Assembly (NCBI GenBank): GCA_902786285.1
Contig: CADABX010000030.1
Span: forward strand, 1-46,120
Source: Oscillospiraceae bacterium
Lineage (GTDB): Bacteria > Bacillota > Clostridia > Oscillospirales > Acutalibacteraceae
Direction of reading: 5' to 3'
Length of the DNA: 46,120 bases
How positions within the stretch are numbered: position 1 is the first letter of the stretch; each line of letters starts with the position of its first letter. The position numbers and the translations under genes were made by a program. Below are positions 41,392 to 46,120 of this stretch, piece by piece. The notes beneath the pieces were generated by a model. The model was not told the origin of the DNA. It searched no databases and saw only the letters and a list, made by a program, of their open reading frames with translations.

Positions 41392-41444
41392 TATATATTT
41401 AAGAACCAGTAAAGTTTTGTACAGAATTATGGCAAGGTGTAGTT

Positions 41445-42011
41445 ATGAAGGAAAAATCGATTAAGTGTATTTCTTCAGATTGTCGCGTGTGTTTAGAGAA
41501 CAAATTAAACGATTTATTAATTGTTCCACTTGAAGAAGGTACAACAGATACAAGAAAGCTTTTTTCTTATTTTTTGTACAGTGCACCAAATATCGAAAGT
41601 GTTCATTCTAAAAATGTCCATTCCGATTTACATAATGAAGTTTTTGAACGAATGATGGACAAAAGGCATTACAAGTATCTAAAGTTTTGCGGGGCAAGCG
41701 CAAAAATAAATAAGGAACTTAATAAGGGATATTTGGGCGGAGAGTCTATTTGCTTGAAATGTAAACGATTTGTCTGCAAGAAAAAGCAAACAAAAAAGGG
41801 AGGAAAGCCTGAAAGTGATCTCGACTGTTTTTTGAGGCATATACGCAATTCTATCGCTCATGGCAGCGTATATCTTTTACATGCCGGCAATAGAATCCAT
41901 ATAGTCTTTGAAGATAGGAATAAATTGAATAATCTCTCTGCTCGTATAGTTTGCATAAAAGCCGATTTAGAACACTGGAAGAGAATTTTGGAAAATCCAA
42001 AAAATTATTAG
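41445..42011 (+). CDS. HEPN-like protein, possible RNase
   Basis: 188 residues, AT-rich. Cys pairs (CISSDCRVC near the N-terminus, CLKCKRFVC near 104) and the segment DCFLRHIRNSIAHGSVYLL, which carries the HEPN catalytic pattern R-N-x3-H flanked as in pEK499_p136-type HEPN proteins. Such proteins are metal-independent RNases in defence and toxin systems. No minimal nucleotidyltransferase or other antitoxin is adjacent. Starts behind AAGGTG, 53 bases after the LRR gene, likely co-transcribed. Confidence 0.7.
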   Translation: MKEKSIKCISSDCRVCLENKLNDLLIVPLEEGTTDTRKLFSYFLYSAPNIESVHSKNVHSDLHNEVFERMMDKRHYKYLKFCGASAKINKELNKGYLGGESICLKCKRFVCKKKQTKKGGKPESDLDCFLRHIRNSIAHGSVYLLHAGNRIHIVFEDRNKLNNLSARIVCIKADLEHWKRILENPKNY

Positions 42012-42044
42012 ATTTCACCGTAACATTCACTTGTGTTGTGAACA

Positions 42045-42075
42045 AAAGACGCCTTTGCGGCGTCTATTTTATTTG
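42045..42075 (+). terminator. Terminator of the AT-rich gene pair
   Basis: AGACGCC-TTTGC-GGCGTCT stem followed by ATTTTATTT. Confidence 0.8.
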
Positions 42076-42151
42076 AAGTCTGTTCCGATGAAATGGGTGA
42101 TATCCTTCACGGTATTGACGCCAAAAAGCAGAATCATCCCTTCCTTTCCCC

Positions 42152-42180
42152 TTGACATCTTTTCCATTTCGCGCTACAAT
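42152..42180 (+). promoter_or_regulatory. Promoter of the flavodoxin gene
   Basis: TTGACA, 17 bases, TACAAT, 31 bases before the ATG. Confidence 0.85.
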
Positions 42181-42211
42181 GCACACAGAATCAAATCAAG
42201 GAGGAATCTCC

Positions 42212-42682
42212 ATGTCCCGCATCCTTGTTGCCTGCTTTTCCGCCAGCGGCACGACCGCCGAAAAAGCAAAACTGCTCGCCGCGGCGGCCGACGCCGACTA
42301 TTACGCCATCTCGCCCGCGTCCCCCTATACCGACGCCGACCTCAAGTGGACCAATCCCCTCGCCCGCTGCAACCGCGAATGGCTCGCCCGCAAAAAGCCC
42401 GACCTCGCCGATACGGCCGCACCTGTTGCCGACCACGATGTGATCTTTCTCGCGTTCCCGATCTGGTACTATACAGCGCCGCTGATTGCGAACAGATTTC
42501 TCGAAAGCTACGATTTTTCGGGCAAAACGGTCGTCTGCTTCGCCACGTCGGGCGGCAGCGATATGAAAAAGGTTGTGAAATCCCTGTCTCCGTCCGCGCC
42601 CGGCGCAACGCTCAAGGAAGGGCTGATGCTCAACGGCGGCGTGGACCCGGCGGCAGTGGAGGCGCTGATCGCGGCACTTTGA
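42212..42682 (+). CDS. Flavodoxin
   Basis: 156 residues. FMN phosphate loop FSASGTTAEKAKLLA, then VIFLAFPIWYYTAPLIANRFLESYDFSGKTVVCFATSGGSD, the clostridial long-chain flavodoxin pattern (flavodoxin_4 style). Cytoplasmic one-electron carrier or FMN reductase. AAGGAGG precedes the ATG. Monocistronic. Confidence 0.92.
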   Translation: MSRILVACFSASGTTAEKAKLLAAAADADYYAISPASPYTDADLKWTNPLARCNREWLARKKPDLADTAAPVADHDVIFLAFPIWYYTAPLIANRFLESYDFSGKTVVCFATSGGSDMKKVVKSLSPSAPGATLKEGLMLNGGVDPAAVEALIAAL

Positions 42683-42688
42683 CAAAAT

Positions 42689-42761
42689 ACGCAGGTGCTT
42701 CGGGCGCCTGCGTTCTTTTATCAGCCGCCGTCTTGACACGGACACCGGCAGCCTTTATAAT
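42689..42761 (+). promoter_or_regulatory. Flavodoxin terminator and FAD-oxidoreductase promoter
   Basis: CGCAGG-TGC...GCG-CCTGCG stem plus TTCTTTT (to 42720), then TTGACA (42733-42738), 17 bases, TATAAT (42756-42761). Confidence 0.85.
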
Positions 42762-42783
42762 AAAGCCAGGGAGATGATACAAC

Positions 42784-44127
42784 ATGAAGAGCTATGATCT
42801 GATCGTCATCGGCGCCGGCACGTCGGGCGCCTATCTTGCGCAGCGGATGGCGCGCCGCGGTCACAGGGTACTTGTGCTCGAGCAGGCGTCGAAGGAAACC
42901 GTCGGCACAAAGTATGACATTTTCCATATCGAGCAGCGTGAGTTCAGCCGGTTGGAGATCCCGCGCCCGAAAGGGGGCGACGCGGCGTGGGCGTTTGAAT
43001 TTGAAAAAAACTACAACGCCGATCCGCTGACGAAGTTTCCGAAATGCCAGATGAATCCGATGGTCGGGCTGCATATGCACGCGTATACCCTGCTGCTGGA
43101 TGAACTGGCGCAGCACGCCGGCGCCGAGATCCGCTACGGTGCAAGATTCACGGACTTTTTGTTTGACGATGGCGGCAAAATCTGCGGGGTGAAGGCCACG
43201 GAAAACGGCGAAGATACCGCTTACAGCGCGCGGATCGTGGCGGACTGTTCGGGCATGGCGGCCGCCGGGCGGACAAAGCTGCCGGCGGATTACGGTGTGG
43301 AAACGGCGAAACTGACGGACGAGGACATGTTCTATGTCGTTTTGCGCTATGTAACACTGAATGATCCGAAGGACTACCTGGACGGCTCCACGTTCTGGGC
43401 CTACTATAAATCGTGGATCGCGCCCTGCGCCGACCCGCACGGCGCCATCATCGGCATCGGCGCGTGTCATTCGTTCGATTACGCCGAGCAGGTGTTTGCC
43501 GAGATGGAACAAACCGTGCCGCTGCCGGATTATACGCTCGACCATATCGAGCGCGGGCGCACGCCGTATACGCGCAGCCCCTATTCGATGGTGGGCGACA
43601 ACTTCCTTGTTTCGGGCGACGCGGGGAATCTGACCAAATCGGTCAACGGAGAGGGCGTCACGTCGTCGATGGTGCAGCTCCAGATTGCAACGGAGGTGCT
43701 CGACCGCGCGCTCAAGCTCGGCGACACCTCACGCCGCGCGCTGTGGGATATCAACCGCAAATACAACCGCACCCAGGGCGCGGAGTTTGCCATGCTGCGC
43801 GCGCTGCTGGTGGGTGTCGTCAACGCGGCGAACTTTGACGAGTTTCAGTATGCATTTGAAAGCGGCATCATCAGTGACGAGCTGCTGAACGCCATGAACG
43901 GCGCGCCGCTGCCGGCTGCAAGGGTCTTTGACGCGGTCAAGGGCTTTGCCGGCGGCATTGCAAAGAAGAGAATCCGCACAAGCACCGTCAAAGCCGCGCT
44001 CGCCGCGCTGAAAAACGCTGTGGCGATTTCGGACCACTACAAACACTTTCCGGAAACGCCCGAAGGGTTCGAGCAGTGGTGCGCGAAGGCGGACGCGCTC
44101 TATCAAAAGATCGGCAAGATCCGGTAA
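42784..44127 (+). CDS. FAD-dependent oxidoreductase, geranylgeranyl-reductase-like
   Basis: 447 residues. Rossmann GxGxxG motif at the start (DLIVIGAGTSGAYLAQRMARRGHRVLVLEQ), VADCSGMAAAG in the middle and the FAD motif NFLVSGDAGNLTKSVNGEGVTSSM. This is the geranylgeranyl reductase/FixC-type flavoprotein family, which reduces prenyl chains or other unsaturated substrates. Substrate unknown; the flavodoxin just upstream could donate electrons (inference). Confidence 0.87.
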   Translation: MKSYDLIVIGAGTSGAYLAQRMARRGHRVLVLEQASKETVGTKYDIFHIEQREFSRLEIPRPKGGDAAWAFEFEKNYNADPLTKFPKCQMNPMVGLHMHAYTLLLDELAQHAGAEIRYGARFTDFLFDDGGKICGVKATENGEDTAYSARIVADCSGMAAAGRTKLPADYGVETAKLTDEDMFYVVLRYVTLNDPKDYLDGSTFWAYYKSWIAPCADPHGAIIGIGACHSFDYAEQVFAEMEQTVPLPDYTLDHIERGRTPYTRSPYSMVGDNFLVSGDAGNLTKSVNGEGVTSSMVQLQIATEVLDRALKLGDTSRRALWDINRKYNRTQGAEFAMLRALLVGVVNAANFDEFQYAFESGIISDELLNAMNGAPLPAARVFDAVKGFAGGIAKKRIRTSTVKAALAALKNAVAISDHYKHFPETPEGFEQWCAKADALYQKIGKIR

Positions 44128-44149
44128 TCCGATCACACCGCAACACAAA

Positions 44150-44182
44150 AACCGACGCCGCTTTCCGCAGCGTCGGTTTTTT
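44150..44182 (+). terminator. Terminator of the oxidoreductase gene
   Basis: ACCGACGC...GCGTCGGT stem followed by T7. Confidence 0.85.
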
Positions 44183-44194
44183 TGTCCGCAGCAA

Positions 44195-44230
44195 ACAAAA
44201 AGCCACCCCGCCGGTTGGCGGGATGGTCGT
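44195..44230 (-). terminator. Terminator of the hsp20 gene
   Basis: Minus strand ACCATCCCGCC-AACC-GGCGGGGTGGC stem followed by TTTTTG. Confidence 0.8.
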
Positions 44231-44239
44231 GCTTTGGGA

Positions 44240-44683
44240 TTATTCGATCGCGATGCTCTTGTGTTCGGGCAGCTTCTTTTGATCCTTCTTCGGGATCGTC
44301 AGGCTCAAAACGCCGTTTTCATACTTCGCGTGGACATCCTCTTCTGTGAGCGCTTCGCCCACATAGAACGTGCGCTGCATCGCGCCGGCATAGCGTTCCT
44401 GACGGATCACTTTGCCCTTTTTGTCCTTTTGCTCCTTGTCGAGCCCTTTCGCTGCGCCGACGGTCAAATAGCCGTTTTCAAGGTTCAGCGTCAGCTCGTC
44501 CTTTTGGAAGCCCGGCAGATCGATGTCGATCTCATAGTGGTCGTCATGCTCGTGGACGTCGGTTTTCATTTCATGATGCGCATGCTTGCCATACAGCTTG
44601 CGGTCGATGTCGTGAAACTCCGGAAACGCGGGGAATCCAAACCAGTCATCAAACAAATTCTCTCCAAAAATACTCGGCAACAT
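44240..44683 (-). CDS. Small heat-shock protein Hsp20
   Basis: 147 residues. Alpha-crystallin domain from about 38 to 138 (HYEIDIDLPGFQKDELTLNLENGYLTVGAAK, RTFYVGEALTEEDVHAKYENGVLSLTIPK) and a C-terminal I-x-I motif in KSIAIE. ATP-independent holdase. Its promoter is overlapped by a CIRCE element, so HrcA control is expected. Confidence 0.95.
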   Translation of the reverse strand: MLPSIFGENLFDDWFGFPAFPEFHDIDRKLYGKHAHHEMKTDVHEHDDHYEIDIDLPGFQKDELTLNLENGYLTVGAAKGLDKEQKDKKGKVIRQERYAGAMQRTFYVGEALTEEDVHAKYENGVLSLTIPKKDQKKLPEHKSIAIE

Positions 44684-44776
44684 AAGTCATACCTCCTTTT
44701 GATATGTAAAGTGTTTGTCGCCTGAGCAAGGGGAGCGGAGGTCTTTCATTTGATCTCTGTTCCTTTGTTCGTGTAT

Positions 44777-44819
44777 ATTATAGCACCAAGTTTTAGCACT
44801 GTCAATAGGAGAGTGCTAA
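44777..44819 (-). promoter_or_regulatory. hsp20 promoter with CIRCE element
   Basis: CIRCE TTAGCACTG-N9-GAGTGCTAA (44793-44819), one mismatch from the perfect repeat. Minus-strand TTGACA (44800-44805), 17 bases, TATAAT (44777-44782). The HrcA site covers the -35. Confidence 0.92.
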
Positions 44820-44929
44820 TTTTTTTGTTATTTTTTTATGAAGGAATTGTCACATGATTGTCACAACCCACAAAGCCCGTCTCTATAAACAGTATGCATC
44901 GCCGCCGCAGATGTTATACAGCAAAAAGA

Positions 44930-44955
44930 AAACCTTCGCGGTATACACCGCGAAG
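44930..44955 (-). terminator. Terminator of the GtrA-like gene
   Basis: Minus strand CCTTCGCGGTG-TATA-CCGCGAAGG stem followed by TTTTCTTTTT. Confidence 0.8.
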
Positions 44956-44981
44956 GGGAACCGTTTTATTTATGACGCAGC

Positions 44982-45533
44982 TTATGCGGCCGTTTTCTCG
45001 GCCGGCGCTTCCTCCTTTTTCTTGTGGAACAAAATCTTGTCCACGGGGAAATACAGGAAGAACTGGACCGCGGAACAGATCATGGTGGAAGCGTTGGCTG
45101 CAAGGTCGTCGTTCCAGTGCAGCTTTTCCACAAACAGATCCTTGAGCGTCGGGTTCAGCCACGCGGAAAAGACAATCAGCGCAACGGTGAACACGATATA
45201 GATCGGCAGCGTCACAGCGACGTTCGCGCTGGAGTTGAAGGTTTTTTCGCGGTTGACAAAGAACGCCACAATCTGGGCCACAATGTTCGCCGCGTTGCTG
45301 ACGATGAAATAGCCCAGGCCGCCGGCCGCCACGGTATAGACAAAGACCCACCAGGAAAACGGCTGGTCATACAGCGCCCGGATTTGCGGGATCAATTTCA
45401 AAAGATTGAGCAGCGCGAACTGCACGATCATGGCGAGCAGGGAAACAAAGATGAATTTGACGAACTGCCAAAGGGTGACGAGCGCGGAGCCTTTTTCCTC
45501 CGCTTTGTTGTCGATGTTCTTTAAGACTGCCAT
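44982..45533 (-). CDS. GtrA-like membrane protein
   Basis: 183 residues with four predicted membrane segments and the family motif AFFVNREKTFNSS. GtrA-type proteins are thought to flip lipid-linked sugars for envelope polymers. Start at 45533 because GAGGTG lies 6 bases upstream. No glycosyltransferase partner is visible in the window. Confidence 0.85.
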   Translation of the reverse strand: MAVLKNIDNKAEEKGSALVTLWQFVKFIFVSLLAMIVQFALLNLLKLIPQIRALYDQPFSWWVFVYTVAAGGLGYFIVSNAANIVAQIVAFFVNREKTFNSSANVAVTLPIYIVFTVALIVFSAWLNPTLKDLFVEKLHWNDDLAANASTMICSAVQFFLYFPVDKILFHKKKEEAPAEKTAA

Positions 45534-45624
45534 TGTTTTCACCTCATAGATCATGATAGCATCATTATACAAGATCGCGCGCGGGAAATCAAGGCGCAAA
45601 AGAAAAAAACCGCATCGGGCGGCA

Positions 45625-45672
45625 GTAGGGGTCGCCCCATGTGGCGACCCGACAGTCGGCAGTCGGCAGTCG
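45625..45672. repeat. GTCGCCCC palindrome and CAGTCGG tandem repeat
   Basis: GGTCGCCCC-ATGT-GGCGACC palindrome next to three CAGTCGG units (45653-45672). The stretch 45534-45908 holds no gene I can support, only these repeats and a CCCTCCCCG/CGGGGAGGG hairpin near 45851-45874. Confidence 0.7.
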
Positions 45673-45908
45673 TTCGTGACGCGCTGTGCGTCGCGGCAAA
45701 GGAAAACGGGTTCCCGCGAAGGGAATGCAGCGCCGCCGTATCGGCGGCTGTCTGCTTCACCGATAACAATCCGTGGTCTGCACGTTCAAACCTCACCCGT
45801 CACGCGCATCGAATGTTGTCGCCCTACCGCAAACCGTGTGGGCGCGTGACACCCTCCCCGCCTTCGGGGAGGGCAAGGAAGTTTTTCCTTTTACGAAAGC
45901 GTGATCTT

Positions 45909-46120
45909 GCACTAGTCAACAAAAACTGGACACGAAAATGAGAAATTAGACCAAATCCAACTGACATTAGACAGCAACAGAATCAGAAAAGGATTCACGG
46001 TATTGTTTCGGTGTCAAGTAGCTCAACGCATAAGCAGGACGCTGTTCATTGAAGAAGCGGATGTATTCGTGAATTTCTTCCTTTACCGGATGTTCGCCGG
46101 TCACGTGAAGATCCATAAAC
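45909..46120 (-). mobile_element. End of an IS3-family insertion sequence, cut by the window edge
   Basis: The sequence from about 45909 (TGCACTAGTCAACAAAAAC) to the window end looks like the right end of an IS3-family element, with TG at its tip. The exact boundary is uncertain because the other end is outside. Confidence 0.6.
45967..46120 (-). CDS. IS3-family transposase, C-terminal fragment
   Basis: Partial; the last 50 residues are visible (EEIHEYIRFFNEQRPAYALSYLTPKQY, then SVAV and stop). NEQRP..ALSYLTPKQY is the typical end of the DDE integrase domain in IS3/IS150-type transposases. The rest lies beyond 46120. Confidence 0.85.
   Translation of the reverse strand, partial: FMDLHVTGEHPVKEEIHEYIRFFNEQRPAYALSYLTPKQYRESFSDSVAV

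Noticed and set aside
44854-45201. 115-codon plus-strand frame before the GtrA-like gene
   Set aside because: Crosses that gene's terminator and runs opposite its coding sequence; no ribosome site.

Overview
The window looks like a chromosomal segment of a GC-rich member of the Clostridia, most likely Oscillospirales/Ruminococcaceae; the rank is an inference from gene style, not a database match. Supporting signs are near-consensus sigma-A promoters with 17-bp spacers, AGGAGG-type ribosome binding sites, Bacillota-type LexA boxes (CGAAC-N4-GTTCG), a CIRCE/HrcA site, a SpoIIQ-like M23 protein, and parA-parB linked to serS and glyA. Most genes are GC-rich. Two AT-rich patches (about 15.2-16.5 kb and 40.0-42.0 kb) look acquired.

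Layout. 0-9.6 kb: metallophosphoesterase, a tiny amphipathic protein gene, autoregulated lexA, secreted cell-wall proteins (M23; SH3-C39), a membrane protein, a second tiny protein, an RluA-type pseudouridine synthase coupled to nicotinate phosphoribosyltransferase, an XRE regulator and a secreted alkaline phosphatase. 9.6-14.4 kb: an HMA metallochaperone, a secreted protein, an amino-acid ABC transporter, then a barnase-like lipoprotein with an overlapping barstar. 14.4-17.2 kb: a candidate type I toxin-antitoxin locus (21-residue hydrophobic peptide plus antisense RNA), then a small XRE repressor divergent from a large mosaic CHAP-domain secreted protein across paired palindromic operators. 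17.4-21 kb: glmS and a CoA-acylating aldehyde dehydrogenase.

21.1-23.9 kb is the most striking part: a perfect LexA box abuts a consensus promoter that reads into five tightly coupled genes, two tail-fibre-like proteins, an M23-SH3 endolysin and two holin-like proteins. No capsid, packaging, integrase or replication gene is present. It looks like a stand-alone, DNA-damage-inducible lysis cassette, and lexA itself lies 19 kb upstream.

23.9-34.1 kb: secreted Thr-stalk protein, PduL, family-4 uracil-DNA glycosylase, GPH sugar transporter, flavodoxin-like pair, glyA, an IVP/four-helix-bundle gene bounded by heptad repeats, serS, parB, parA. 34.3-39.8 kb: a PHP phosphoesterase, a hypothetical gene, then a putative redox-sensing set (DRTGG, RsbW-like ATPase, [FeFe]-hydrogenase-like iron-sulfur protein, DRTGG, PHP, C_GCAxxG_C_C). 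39.8-42.0 kb: a tRNA-Pro with an unusual mini-hairpin array in its leader, a structured RNA ending in a switchable-looking terminator, an LRR/CFI-box protein and a HEPN-like protein. 42-46.1 kb: flavodoxin, FAD oxidoreductase, CIRCE-controlled Hsp20, GtrA-like protein, short repeats and the end of an IS3-family transposase cut by the window edge.
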